DNA of 64,000 nucleotides from Breznakia pachnodae (GCF_030814225.1 NZ_JAUSUR010000009.1:1-64000); one strand, 5' to 3'. Positions 22,365 through 30,839 are shown, counted from the stretch's first letter. Made by a program: numbers and translations. Notes: generated by a model not told the origin, from the sequence alone.

Positions 22365-23214
22365 TTTTTTCTCCTTCTTGCGCTTTACTTACCACACGAA
22401 TAATATGGATCGTAAGAAATATCTTTTCTTCTTCACCAATCTCCCAACCGTAATTAGTAAGCAAATACTTCGCAATTACCTGTGAACAATTAAACTCTTT
22501 TGGATAGCGATCCCGAATTAACGTATCAATTGTATCAATCTCAGTATCTACTGTTTCATTGTGCAATTGTCTGTTTATGAAATAACGGATGTGCGTTAAT
22601 AGACGTGTATAATGAAATGATTCTTCATTTAATTCCACTTTCATTGTTATCTGAATGATTGAAATGATATCAGCAAGAATCTTAGTTACCTTTAAGGTTT
22701 CTGACATTTCCTGTCCTTCATTGGAACGTGCATTTACAAAATGCATCGCAATAAAACTTACTTCATCATCTGATAAACGAATATTCATTTCATCATTAAC
22801 AATGTCTAACGCTACTTTTGCCATCTCAATTTCCTCTGGATATAATAAGTTAATATCCCATTTCAGAGGATTACGTAATTCAATATATTCCTTATGTCTT
22901 GAAATTGCATAATCAATATGATCAGCTAAAGTAATAATGATGTTAGGACTCAATTTACAATTAAATTTTTCTTTTACTGTTTCAACAATCTTTTCAGACA
23001 AGCTAAATACTTCAATTGGAATACTGTTCAAAGACTGTGTCCATCGATCGATGTCATCCCTCTTATCAAACACATATCTTCGTTCAATCAATTCTTCGTT
23101 TACTTCATCATTTGGATAAACCCCAAAACCTAATCCTCTACCTGATAAAATAATTTCTTGTCCTTTGTCATCTGCAATGACAACGTTGTTGTTTAATCTT
23201 TTAACCACTTTCAT
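22354..23214 (-). CDS. licT: LicT/BglG-type transcriptional antiterminator
   Basis: A 286-aa antiterminator: CAT domain (KRLNNNVVIADD, GRGLGFGVYPNDEV), PRD1 with DHIDYAISRH and FIAMHF, PRD2 with LLTHIRYF and FLTIHIIRV. I take ATG 23214 as start rather than an in-frame TTG three codons earlier. First gene of licT-EIIBCA-GH1, downstream of a RAT/terminator at 23261-23354, so autoregulated with its operon. Confidence 0.93.
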
Positions 23215-23260
23215 AAGTATCAACTCTTTCTATCACAATATTATCTCACCTCATTCCAAC

Positions 23261-23354
23261 AAAAAAAACCTAATCCATGAAATGTTTGTTTACAAAAAAT
23301 TATAAACAATTCTTTCATGAGTTAGGTTATGCCAGTAAAATCTGTAACGATTCC
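23261..23354 (-). promoter_or_regulatory. RAT antiterminator and terminator of the second licT operon
   Basis: The minus strand carries a RAT-like sequence at 23354-23325 (GGAATCGTTACAG... GGCATAACC), overlapping the first arm of a terminator (arms 23313-23328 and 23267-23282, 16 bp with one or two mismatches) followed by eight U residues. RAT differs from the copies at 5231 and 28202, which could give specificity. Confidence 0.85.
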
Positions 23355-23376
23355 TACATCTCATTATTATATTTTC

Positions 23377-23405
23377 AATATACCCCCAAAAATGATAGGT
23401 GTCAA
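23377..23405 (-). promoter_or_regulatory. Promoter of the licT-EIIBCA-GH1 operon
   Basis: Minus strand TTGACA (23405-23400) and TATATT (23382-23377) with 17-base spacing, located between the stop codon of the upstream EIIA (23422) and the RAT site. There is no separate terminator after that EIIA, so the upstream operon can read into this attenuator. Confidence 0.8.
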
Positions 23406-23421
23406 CCATTTTTCAATGAAC

Positions 23422-23880
23422 TTATTCAAATATAGGAACTTGATTTGTTACTATTTGATCACAATCTACTTTTTTATAATTGTACTTTGCAGGGTTTTCT
23501 GTGATTATAACTATAACATCAGAATCATATCCTTCATCATTAATAGATTCAAAATCTACTGATAGTATTTTGTCACCTTTTAATACTTTTTCACCTTGTT
23601 TTTTAAGTGATGTAAAAAACCTACCACCTAGATTTACAGTATTAACTCCTATATGAATTAGTAACTCAATATTATTATCATTCCTAATCCCTATTGCATG
23701 TTTGGTCTCAAAGAGCATACAAATTTCTCCATCAAATGGCGCATAAATCTCATTGTTGGAAGGAGTAATTAAAACCGATTCACCAAGCATTTGTTGAGCA
23801 AACATTGCATCAGAACAATTTTGTATTGGCTTTATCGTGCCATTAACTGGTGAATGAATTATATTCTTATTAATTACCAT
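23422..23880 (-). CDS. PTS EIIA component, glucose/beta-glucoside (Crr) type
   Basis: A 152-aa EIIA with KHAIGIR and LLIHIGVNTVNL; the two histidines of the active site are present. I start at ATG 23880, inside the gap after the reductase gene, since the longer frame would overlap that gene. It completes the EIIBC encoded at 26735-28105, three genes upstream in the same operon. Confidence 0.9.
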   Translation of the reverse strand: MVINKNIIHSPVNGTIKPIQNCSDAMFAQQMLGESVLITPSNNEIYAPFDGEICMLFETKHAIGIRNDNNIELLIHIGVNTVNLGGRFFTSLKKQGEKVLKGDKILSVDFESINDEGYDSDVIVIITENPAKYNYKKVDCDQIVTNQVPIFE

Positions 23881-23917
23881 TTTCTTCTCTTTTCCTTTCC
23901 AATAACTGTATTTAATA

Positions 23918-25855
23918 TTAAGGCGTAACATTTATACCACTTGAATATCCACCATACACTGCATCAATGATATTTCCTTGCGCATTAATATCACCTACCA
24001 TTACTGTATCTTCAATAATTCCATAATATTGCAATGCTCTTTCACTTTGTGAAGATACACCAATGGAAACTATAATATTATCTACTTTAATTTTTTCTGT
24101 TTTATTTTTATACTCAATTAATAATTCACGATTATCAACTTTACTACATTGAGAATTCAAATATGTAGTAATATTTGGTGCTTCCTCAATCTTATTAAGT
24201 AATGAAGGTCTATATATTAGGTTAGCAGATTTGGCTAATTGATCTGAACTTTCAACAATTATTATATTGCGATTACTTTCCTGTGCTAAACCGAGCGCTA
24301 ATTCCACACCGACAACTCCTCCACCAATAATTGCTGTTGTTCCTTTTAGTGTATCTTGCTTACAGATTGCTTCCTTGATTGAATAAGAATTTATACTAGT
24401 TATTCCTTCAATTTTTAAAGTATTTTCTTTACCACCAATTGCAATAATTAACTTATCTGGATTCAAAGAAACTATTTTTTCTTTCTTTGCTTCTGTATTC
24501 AATAAAACTCGAACATCACTATTATTCAACTGTCTTTTCAGATAGTTTAAATATCTTTTAACTTCTGATTTAAAATGTTCCTTTGCGATATAATTTAACC
24601 AACCTCCAACTTCTGTATTCTTTTCTATTAGCGTTACATTATGGCCACAAGAATCAGCAGCCAGTGCAGCATTAATACCAGCAGGTCCACCACCTAAAAT
24701 AACAATATTCTTTTTTACTTCTGCATCATATTTTTCTTTTAAAAATGGGTTTCCCACTTGTGTATAATATGGATTTACACTACAACCTACATGCTTACAT
24801 TCTGATGATACATGAAAGCAATTGTTGCAACGAATACAGGGCCTAATATCAGCTGAATGATTGTTCATAGCTTTATTTACCCATTCATGATCTGCTATCA
24901 AAGGTCTGCACAAGCCAATCATATCAGCCATATTATTTTCTAACATATACTCTGCTTCCTCTGGTGTCATAATACCACCAATAGAAGCAACTGGTATTTG
25001 TAGTACTTCTTTTAACTTTTTAGTATAAGATGCAGTCATCATAAATGACTCAAGATTCGTTGATACTAGTTTTGTCATTTGTAGTCTAGTTTGATCATTT
25101 CCACATACTACAATAACACAGTCAATATAAGACTCTAAAATTTTTGTCATTTCTAAAATGTCATCGAAGGGTGTACCATCATCAAAATATTCATTTGCAC
25201 ATATCTGGCATAGTATTGGATAGTTTTTTCCTACAGCATCTCTAATTCTTTGAAGAACCATTAATGGAAACCTACAACGATTAGAAACTGTACCTCCATA
25301 CTCATCTTCACGTTTATTATAATGAGTTGATAAGAATTGAGACATTAACCAACCAGAAGAACAATCAAATAATATTCCATCAAATCCTAGTGAAATAGCA
25401 TCCAGTGCAGTCTGCGCAAATGAATCCGCAATTTTGTTCATTTCTTTTGTGTCTAATCCTTTTACATTAATTCCTTTTTCATTGATTTTATCAATCGTTC
25501 CCCAAGAAAAATCTGATTTTCCAGAACGATGATACTCACCAACATGATCAATTTCTAATATATATTTTGCTCCACCTTGATGAATTCTTTTCACATAACT
25601 TCTAATCAAATCTCTGTTTAATTTATTAAGAGCATATTCTTTTGTTGGTTCAAATCTACTTTTCTTATCATTCAAATCACACATACATGTGAAAATCATT
25701 GATGCTCCACCTAATGAAATGGCTTCTGGTGCAACAATACCTCCTAATTCATTTACCGTATCAGCACTAACTCCGCTTGCACCAAATATTCTATTTTTTA
25801 AAATCATCTGATTGATCATTAATGGTTCAAATATTTTCTTATATTTGCTTTTCAT
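23918..25855 (-). CDS. Old yellow enzyme family enoate reductase (FMN, 4Fe-4S, FAD)
   Basis: A 645-aa cytoplasmic flavoenzyme of the 2,4-dienoyl-CoA reductase / BaiCD / 2-enoate reductase group. The N-terminal barrel (about 1-330) has LKNRIFGAS, the HYNKREDEYGG segment and the phosphate-binding SIGGIMTPEEAEYML. The iron-sulfur motif is C340-x2-C343-x2-C346-x11-C358, and a FAD/NAD domain begins at GGGPAGINAA (about 388). Family members reduce activated C=C bonds. Its place between licT and EIIA of a beta-glucoside PTS operon, with no glycosidase, is unusual and suggests reduction of a double bond in an imported phospho-glycoside or its aglycone. Confidence 0.93.
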   Translation of the reverse strand: MKSKYKKIFEPLMINQMILKNRIFGASGVSADTVNELGGIVAPEAISLGGASMIFTCMCDLNDKKSRFEPTKEYALNKLNRDLIRSYVKRIHQGGAKYILEIDHVGEYHRSGKSDFSWGTIDKINEKGINVKGLDTKEMNKIADSFAQTALDAISLGFDGILFDCSSGWLMSQFLSTHYNKREDEYGGTVSNRCRFPLMVLQRIRDAVGKNYPILCQICANEYFDDGTPFDDILEMTKILESYIDCVIVVCGNDQTRLQMTKLVSTNLESFMMTASYTKKLKEVLQIPVASIGGIMTPEEAEYMLENNMADMIGLCRPLIADHEWVNKAMNNHSADIRPCIRCNNCFHVSSECKHVGCSVNPYYTQVGNPFLKEKYDAEVKKNIVILGGGPAGINAALAADSCGHNVTLIEKNTEVGGWLNYIAKEHFKSEVKRYLNYLKRQLNNSDVRVLLNTEAKKEKIVSLNPDKLIIAIGGKENTLKIEGITSINSYSIKEAICKQDTLKGTTAIIGGGVVGVELALGLAQESNRNIIIVESSDQLAKSANLIYRPSLLNKIEEAPNITTYLNSQCSKVDNRELLIEYKNKTEKIKVDNIIVSIGVSSQSERALQYYGIIEDTVMVGDINAQGNIIDAVYGGYSSGINVTP

Positions 25856-25877
25856 TATTTACTTCACCTATTACTTT

Positions 25878-26720
25878 CTATTTGTTACTTTCTGTAATTT
25901 TAACAATATGTATTAATAAATAAAACTGTTCATCTATTGATACATAATAGCCATTGTATTTCTTTATCAATTCTACAATTGTCTTAACTACAGCATATTG
26001 TTTATCAAATTCAAGTTGAAATTTTTCATAAATATTTACTATATTTGATGAATCCTCACCTCTATTTTCAGTAATTACTCTTTCTGAAAAATAACGTAAA
26101 TGAATCAAAAAACGTTCATAATCAGCTGATGATTGGTTAATATTTAAAAACTGCTCATTTACTTTTTCACTAATCATTTTAATCATTGATGTAATCTCAT
26201 CGATATTATTAATTTTAATATTCATTTCTAAATCAATAATATGAATTGTGATAAATGAAACTTCAGATAAAGGAAATTCTTTCTTAAAGAATTCACCCAT
26301 CATTTCAACTACTTTTTTAGCAATTTCATATTCTTTTTTATAATATTTACTCAACTCATTATTCATCAGATTAGGAACATTTTTTTGTTCATCTACTCTT
26401 CTGTTCGCTACATTTATATGGTCATACAAAGATAAAAATGCAGATGAACTAAATTTTGTTGATAATTCTTCTTCGATATATGCAACAATACTTTCAATAA
26501 ACTTTAAATTGTTTATATCAAGTTCTTTAAATAAATCTTGTATATATGTTGGACTGAATGTATTGGTTAATTCGAAAATCTTTTCAGCCTTTTCCTCAGG
26601 AACATCATCCCCTGATTTATAACCAAAAGCCAGACCTTTACCAATTGCAATAATCTCTTTTTCATCTATATAAGCATGTATAACATTATTATTATAAATT
26701 CTTATAATTTTCATCTTCAA
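25878..26720 (-). CDS. licT: LicT/BglG-type transcriptional antiterminator
   Basis: A 280-aa antiterminator: CAT domain (IRIYNNNVIHAYID, GKGLAFGYKSGDDV), PRD1 with DHINVANRRV and FITIHI, PRD2 with FLIHLRYF and LLIHIVKI. Here licT is the second gene, after EIIBC, instead of the first. It probably acts on the RAT site at 28202-28234. Confidence 0.92.
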   Translation of the reverse strand: MKMKIIRIYNNNVIHAYIDEKEIIAIGKGLAFGYKSGDDVPEEKAEKIFELTNTFSPTYIQDLFKELDINNLKFIESIVAYIEEELSTKFSSSAFLSLYDHINVANRRVDEQKNVPNLMNNELSKYYKKEYEIAKKVVEMMGEFFKKEFPLSEVSFITIHIIDLEMNIKINNIDEITSMIKMISEKVNEQFLNINQSSADYERFLIHLRYFSERVITENRGEDSSNIVNIYEKFQLEFDKQYAVVKTIVELIKKYNGYYVSIDEQFYLLIHIVKITESNK

Positions 26721-26734
26721 TCACCTCTTTTTAA

Positions 26735-28105
26735 TTATACTTCTTTTACCACTTTATCTTCTGATTTATACAATACAAATGTTAATACAAATGCAATTAT
26801 TGATGTTATTGAAACTGCTATTAACACATTAGAAAGTGGTGAGCCTTCGCCTACATAGTATGGTACCATCAATAGACTTCCACCTACTGGCATAAAACAC
26901 TTTACGCTTAGTATTCCAGCAATCAAACCACCAATAGCTCCAGACAACATTGATATTCCCATCGCCTTTTTATTGTTTATTAAAACTGTGAAAATGGCAG
27001 GTTCAGAAACTCCTCCTAAAAATAAAGTTAATGCCGTTGATATGCTTTGAGATTTCGTTTTGCTATCTTTTGCTTTCAATCCTACCACAAGCGAAACTGC
27101 AACTATCGCAAAGAATGAACAGAATCCTCCAGGCATCAGAAATGGATCATAACCTACTTGTGAAAACAAATTTAATGATACTACTGTAAAGAACAATCCA
27201 TGAACTCCAAACATAACCAATACAGGCATTAGTAATCCAAATAAAGTAGTTAGTACCCATGGATAATTTATAAATGCAGTGAAAGGTTCTGCTAATAGAT
27301 AAGCAAGCCATGTAACTGATGGACCAAGGATACAATAATTTAAAGGGATCATAATTAAGATAAGTAATGTTGGTCTAAAAATATCCTTAACTGAATCTGG
27401 TAAGTAGGTATTAAGCAATATATCTAATTTATTCATTACCCACACCGACATAATAATTGGTAAAAACTGATTTGCATAAGAAACACTATAAACAGGTATT
27501 CCAAAGATATTCATATCTGTTCCTTCAGCCACTCTTGCTATAAACCCAGGTGCGAAGAACATTAATGCCATGAATACTGCCATTGGAATATCAGCATTTA
27601 ATTTTCTTGCTGCTCCAATAGCTGCAATTACTCCCATAAAATAGAAGAAAGAATCAGCTACTGCAAGTAATAATTGATATGTATCACTCGCTTCACTCAA
27701 AATACCAATCTGTAAACACAGTATCAGACCTGCTTTAATCAATCCTGTTCCAACCATTAATGGGATAATCGCTCCAATTGATGCTTGGATGTATGCTGTA
27801 AACGAAAAGAATAAAGTCTTTATAGAGTTCTTCTTTTTAACACTAACGATTTTTTCTAATTTCTTATCATTATCTATGAATGCATTATATATATATTTTA
27901 CATCATTTCCGATAATAATTTGAAACTCATCTCCAATTTTAATGGTATTTACAACACCTTCAATATTTTTTATTTCTTCTTCATTAAACTGATCACTATC
28001 CTTTAGGACTAATCTTAGTCTTGTAGCACAGTGTGTAACATTCAAGATATTCTCTGATCCACCAACACTTGATTTAATAGTGTTTGCTATTTCTAAATAA
28101 TTCAT
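26735..28105 (-). CDS. PTS EIIBC component, beta-glucoside family
   Basis: A 456-aa permease with an EIIB domain (Cys26 in NVTHCATRLRL) and a polytopic EIIC with GVSEPAIF, lacking EIIA. First gene of the operon EIIBC-licT-OYE reductase-EIIA; the separate EIIA at 23422-23880 completes it. The start has GGAGG. Distinct from the other two beta-glucoside permeases in the window, so probably a different substrate. Confidence 0.93.
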   Translation of the reverse strand: MNYLEIANTIKSSVGGSENILNVTHCATRLRLVLKDSDQFNEEEIKNIEGVVNTIKIGDEFQIIIGNDVKYIYNAFIDNDKKLEKIVSVKKKNSIKTLFFSFTAYIQASIGAIIPLMVGTGLIKAGLILCLQIGILSEASDTYQLLLAVADSFFYFMGVIAAIGAARKLNADIPMAVFMALMFFAPGFIARVAEGTDMNIFGIPVYSVSYANQFLPIIMSVWVMNKLDILLNTYLPDSVKDIFRPTLLILIMIPLNYCILGPSVTWLAYLLAEPFTAFINYPWVLTTLFGLLMPVLVMFGVHGLFFTVVSLNLFSQVGYDPFLMPGGFCSFFAIVAVSLVVGLKAKDSKTKSQSISTALTLFLGGVSEPAIFTVLINNKKAMGISMLSGAIGGLIAGILSVKCFMPVGGSLLMVPYYVGEGSPLSNVLIAVSITSIIAFVLTFVLYKSEDKVVKEV

Positions 28106-28171
28106 TCAAATGCCTCCTTTTTAATTAAACTATATATAATGGGCTAGCACCTATATACCAAAATTGAACAC

Positions 28172-28234
28172 AAAAAAACCAAAACAAACAACGTTTGCTT
28201 TGGTTTCGCCTTTAACTAAATAAAGTAACAATCC
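28172..28234 (-). promoter_or_regulatory. RAT antiterminator and terminator of the EIIBC-licT-OYE-EIIA operon
   Basis: Minus strand RAT-like sequence at 28234-28202 (GGATTGTTACTTT... GGCGAAACC), a few bases longer than usual, runs into a terminator formed by AAACCAAAGCAAAC and GTTTGTTTTGGTTT with a U-run at 28178-28172. Confidence 0.85.
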
Positions 28235-28256
28235 TCATACAACTCTTTACATACAT

Positions 28257-28285
28257 AATATATCATCACAAAAATGGAATGTCAA
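28257..28285 (-). promoter_or_regulatory. Promoter of the EIIBC-licT-OYE-EIIA operon
   Basis: Minus strand TTGACA (28285-28280) and TATATT (28262-28257), spacing 17 bases; RAT begins about 20 bases downstream. Confidence 0.8.
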
Positions 28286-28328
28286 TCTTAGCTTTAAATA
28301 ATCTATTTCATATTGGTTCTTTTGCAAC

Positions 28329-28862
28329 TTAAATAATCATACTCATTGAATCACCAAGATTACCCAATGTCCCATTATAACAAAGTTCAAGTTCAGAGAT
28401 ATCCATGAAGTCATTTGGCAGATAAAGCGATGGGTCTTTTTCTACTATAATTGCGCCAGATTTCTTAAGTAATTCAGCTACAAACTGTGAGCAGAAATAA
28501 CTATTATTACGATTCCAAGGCATCTTAAAGAAACTGAGAATTAATCCAAGAAGATTGTATTTATAAGCTGTAGAGTTCACTTCAAAATCATGTATGATGT
28601 TACAAATATTGTCGTGAATAGATTCATCTACTTCTACACTATATAAGCGACATTTTCTTAAACGTTTGTGCTCTGTATATATTTTTGTTGGTCGCTCCAC
28701 ATAGAATCCATCTTCCTGGTTAAAGGTAAAGAATCTCTCTAAATCTACTTCTGTCGCAATCGATGCATGTGTATATTCTGCACCAGTTATAAAGCGTAGA
28801 AACTTTGCAAAATTATCATTATGCTGGGTTAATAATACCAATATCTTTCTCTTGTTTTCCAT
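28329..28862 (-). CDS. YiiX/permuted NlpC-P60-like papain-fold protein
   Basis: A 177-aa protein of the YiiX-like group of permuted papain-fold (NlpC/P60 clan) amidohydrolases. The conserved His is in EYTHASIAT near the start and the catalytic Cys in YFCSQFVAELL near the end, the order reversed from ordinary NlpC/P60 enzymes. No signal peptide is seen, so it acts in the cytoplasm or on lipid-linked substrates at the membrane. I start at ATG 28862 behind GAGGA. It is the last gene after two very small ORFs (28980-29057 and 28819-28971) and overlaps the second one, so its expression is tied to the small-protein unit. Confidence 0.85.
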   Translation of the reverse strand: MENKRKILVLLTQHNDNFAKFLRFITGAEYTHASIATEVDLERFFTFNQEDGFYVERPTKIYTEHKRLRKCRLYSVEVDESIHDNICNIIHDFEVNSTAYKYNLLGLILSFFKMPWNRNNSYFCSQFVAELLKKSGAIIVEKDPSLYLPNDFMDISELELCYNGTLGNLGDSMSMII

Positions 28863-28971
28863 TCTTCTGTTCCTCATTCTTTGGTCTTCTCATTATCTCT
28901 TCAATCTTAATCATCAATGCCATATATGAATATAATGTAATATCTGTAGTTTGTTTATTTTCCTTTTCCAT
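28819..28971 (-). CDS. Small 50-aa charged protein
   Basis: ATG 28971 lies behind AGGAG, which overlaps the stop codon of the 25-aa frame before it. The 50-residue product is hydrophilic with a short amphipathic helix (LYSYMALMIKIEEIM) and a charged tail. It overlaps the start of the YiiX-like gene by 44 bases in another frame, so it may serve as a translational coupler. No family recognised. Confidence 0.5.
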   Translation of the reverse strand: MEKENKQTTDITLYSYMALMIKIEEIMRRPKNEEQKNGKQEKDIGIINPA

Positions 28972-28979
28972 AATTTCTC

Positions 28980-29057
28980 CTATTTATATTTTCCTGATTG
29001 AGCCCAAATCCCGGAAATTGTCATGATTGATAAAACAATCGCTAATACTATCTCCAT
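28980..29057 (-). CDS. 25-aa single-span membrane peptide
   Basis: ATG 29057 follows a perfect GGAGGG site at normal distance. The peptide begins MEIVLAIVLSIMTISGIW, one short hydrophobic helix, and ends SGKYK. It is the first frame after the promoter at 29086-29117. In size and build it resembles the three peptides at 29781-30094, though its sequence differs. Confidence 0.65.
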   Translation of the reverse strand: MEIVLAIVLSIMTISGIWAQSGKYK

Positions 29058-29085
29058 ATATATCCCTCCATTTATTTATACCTCA

Positions 29086-29117
29086 ATTATGCAATTTAGT
29101 TATTAAGTAATTGTCTA
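29086..29117 (-). promoter_or_regulatory. Promoter P2 of the small-membrane-protein locus
   Basis: Minus strand TAGACA (29117-29112), 20-base spacer, CATAAT (29091-29086). The spacer aligns with that of P1 at 30155-30186 over most positions (TTA-TTAATAACT-A-TTG). The odd 20-base spacing and an imperfect second repeat upstream suggest activation by a response regulator. Confidence 0.65.
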
Positions 29118-29235
29118 TAAAATACTTAAGAATTTATAAAGTTATCTTTAATTTTTATTCATCTTATAACTTAATAGCATGTTTCTTCTATAAATAGTCT
29201 TAATTACTTTGTATTTTTATTGTATTCCTCACTAA

Positions 29236-29751
29236 CTACAGCAGTGCATTTGCCTGATCACACAGGTCATAAATGCACTCATATTGTTCATCAATTTTTG
29301 GATTGATTTTATTAATTTCATCTCTTCTGATTTTCTTAAAAAGAAAATATGGTAATCCCCATCCAAGAAACGCAGGTATCGCTAGTCCAATACAGGCAAT
29401 GATGTAACCATCAATAAAGGTAAAGATTGCTCCTGCCATAAAAACGGTTCCAAGAATACCCAAGCCTAAAGCATACATAATGGCTTTTGTATTCTTAGAA
29501 GTTTCTAAATGATGAATGGTTTCAAGTGCTGTTTCACACTTTCGTTGAATCTCATTCAACTGTATTCGATTGTTTATTCTACGGTCACGTTTTAACTTCA
29601 ATGTTATTTCGCTACCTAATATATCAGAGGATCCGAAACCATCAATTACCCATCCAAAATTCTGATAACAATCTGCATATACTGATTTCATATCATTACC
29701 CACAGATATTGATAAATACTCATATCCTACATAATTCTTCTTTTGTTCCAT
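29236..29751 (-). CDS. Membrane protein of unknown function, two central helices
   Basis: A 171-aa protein: a soluble N-terminal half (about 1-85), containing GYEYLSISVGNDMKSVYADC and a basic helix, two membrane segments (about 90-112 and 115-137) and a charged C-terminal helix. It starts behind GGAGG and is the last gene of a unit that begins with three 25-28-aa membrane peptides. No catalytic motif seen; family not recognised beyond a general likeness to clostridial conserved membrane proteins. Confidence 0.85.
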   Translation of the reverse strand: MEQKKNYVGYEYLSISVGNDMKSVYADCYQNFGWVIDGFGSSDILGSEITLKLKRDRRINNRIQLNEIQRKCETALETIHHLETSKNTKAIMYALGLGILGTVFMAGAIFTFIDGYIIACIGLAIPAFLGWGLPYFLFKKIRRDEINKINPKIDEQYECIYDLCDQANALL

Positions 29752-29780
29752 CTTGTCCTCCTTATAATTCTATATACAAT

Positions 29781-29858
29781 TTATTTCTTATTTTTAAAGA
29801 AAATAAATGCTACGATTACTACTACTACAACTGCAACTCCGATAACGATTGGATTCAT
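29781..29858 (-). CDS. 25-aa single-span membrane peptide (copy 3)
   Basis: ATG 29858 behind AGGAGG at normal distance. Sequence pattern: MNP start, a helix of Val, Ile and Ala, then FFKNKK. Same build as the peptides at 29888-29965 and 30008-30094; the three seem to be tandem paralogues. The basic tail predicts the C-terminus in the cytoplasm. Confidence 0.75.
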   Translation of the reverse strand: MNPIVIGVAVVVVVIVAFIFFKNKK

Positions 29859-29887
29859 ATGTTACCTCCTTTCTTTTATTTTATTAA

Positions 29888-29965
29888 CTATTTTCTTTTC
29901 TTATAAATGATTGTTCCAACTGCTCCTACTACTGCAATTGCTGCTACCACTACTACTGGGTTCAT
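29888..29965 (-). CDS. 25-aa single-span membrane peptide (copy 2)
   Basis: ATG 29965 behind AGGAGGTG. The peptide starts MNPVVVVAAIAVVG, is hydrophobic to residue 20 and ends YKKRK. It lies 23 bases upstream of the third copy's ribosome-binding region and 42 bases after the first copy. Confidence 0.75.
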   Translation of the reverse strand: MNPVVVVAAIAVVGAVGTIIYKKRK

Positions 29966-30007
29966 TTCAACACCTCCTTTAATTTTCTCGTTATATAACA
30001 TGACTAC

Positions 30008-30094
30008 TTATTTTCTTTTCATAAATGCAAAGATTCCAATTGCTACTACAACCACTACCACTACTACTGCAATTACCACAGGGTTTAATGACAT
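30008..30094 (-). CDS. 28-aa single-span membrane peptide (copy 1)
   Basis: ATG 30094 behind GGAGGAAG. The peptide starts MSLNPVVIA, has eight consecutive Val residues and ends MKRK. First gene of the unit driven by promoter P1. Repeated Val, Ala and Gly codons (GTA, GTG, GCA) give a low-complexity DNA tract. Confidence 0.75.
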   Translation of the reverse strand: MSLNPVVIAVVVVVVVVAIGIFAFMKRK

Positions 30095-30154
30095 AACACT
30101 TCCTCCTCTTCCTCTAAAGAAGTAATAATTTACTCAACTTCTTTTGACATGGTT

Positions 30155-30214
30155 ATTATCCAACTAAGTTATTAATAAGTTGTCAAAAAGATGTTAAAAA
30201 AATATTAAATTAAA
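30155..30214 (-). promoter_or_regulatory. Promoter P1 and tandem box of the small-membrane-protein locus
   Basis: Minus strand TTAACA and TTGACA (30186-30181) form a direct repeat with an 11-base period; 20 bases after TTGACA follows GATAAT (30160-30155). A 35-base stretch (30177-30211) is repeated, with one extra A, at 30862-30897 upstream of the 109-aa gene. The layout is that of OmpR/PhoP-type regulator boxes placed at the -35 region. Confidence 0.7.
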
Positions 30215-30231
30215 CTGATATGTTATTGAGT

Positions 30232-30260
30232 AATAAAAACACATAGACTTAACTATGTGC
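30232..30260 (-). terminator. Terminator after the 57-aa repeat protein gene
   Basis: CACATAG and CTATGTG arms (30240-30246 and 30253-30259) with a short loop; T-run on the minus strand. Confidence 0.75.
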
Positions 30261-30269
30261 TATTTACTA

Positions 30270-30443
30270 CTATTCATCTTTTTCTAGGAAAGTATCTATA
30301 AATTTCTTTTCTATTTTCTTGTAACCATCAACTGCGCCTTTCTCAATCTTCTTATAAGTTCCTACTACACCCTCTTCAATTTTTGTATACCCTTTTACCA
30401 CTGTTTCTTCTACACCTTTTGGTGTCTTTAATTTATAGTTCAT
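30270..30443 (-). CDS. 57-aa amphipathic repeat protein
   Basis: ATG 30443 behind GGAG. The product starts MNYKLKTPKGVEETVVKGY and then repeats an 11-residue unit about three times (YTKIEEGVVGT, YKKIEKGAVDG, YKKIEKKF), ending DTFLEKDE. I recall short proteins of this kind as common, uncharacterised proteins of clostridia and relatives. The 11-residue period predicts a long amphipathic helix that could lie on a membrane surface. It follows the 109-aa membrane protein gene by 14 bases. Confidence 0.8.
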   Translation of the reverse strand: MNYKLKTPKGVEETVVKGYTKIEEGVVGTYKKIEKGAVDGYKKIEKKFIDTFLEKDE

Positions 30444-30457
30444 ATTAATTCTCCTTT

Positions 30458-30787
30458 CTAAACAAACAATAAGTTGATTGGTGGAAAACCACCATTTATG
30501 AAATAAATAACTCCTGCAACCACTGCTGCAATTGTGATTGCTACTCCTCCAAAAATAAATCGTTTATTTTGTAGCAAGTCTCCTTTGATAAACCACTTTG
30601 GCATTAATACTAATGTAACTCCCAGTGATAAGCTAAGTGCTGCAACAAATAACATCATTGATGCTAATCCATTTGTGAAATTGGCTAGCACCAATATAAT
30701 TGATCCTACAATTCCTAACACTCCTAATCCCCATGCTCCATATCTTGTACCTACGAATAAACCATCAATTGTTTTTAATAACATCAT
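30458..30787 (-). CDS. Small membrane protein with three predicted helices
   Basis: A 109-aa hydrophobic protein with three membrane segments (about 14-36, 38-60 and 78-98) and the short basic loop PKWFIKGDLLQNKRF. Starts behind AGAGG. First gene of the unit driven by promoter P3 and followed by the amphipathic repeat protein. Family not recognised. Confidence 0.8.
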   Translation of the reverse strand: MMLLKTIDGLFVGTRYGAWGLGVLGIVGSIILVLANFTNGLASMMLFVAALSLSLGVTLVLMPKWFIKGDLLQNKRFIFGGVAITIAAVVAGVIYFINGGFPPINLLFV

Positions 30788-30839
30788 TTTATACCTCTTT
30801 TCTTTCTAATGACTTTATCTTGTCTTTATTTACAAACAT

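Noticed and set aside
29781..30094. Low-complexity GTA/GTG/ACT-rich tracts as simple DNA repeats
   Set aside because: They are explained by Val-rich codons of three small membrane peptides, each with its own ribosome binding site.
29526..30125. Plus-strand open frames opposite the small membrane peptides
   Set aside because: They lack ribosome binding sites and are mirror images of the hydrophobic minus-strand frames (Thr/Ile-rich complement of Val codons).
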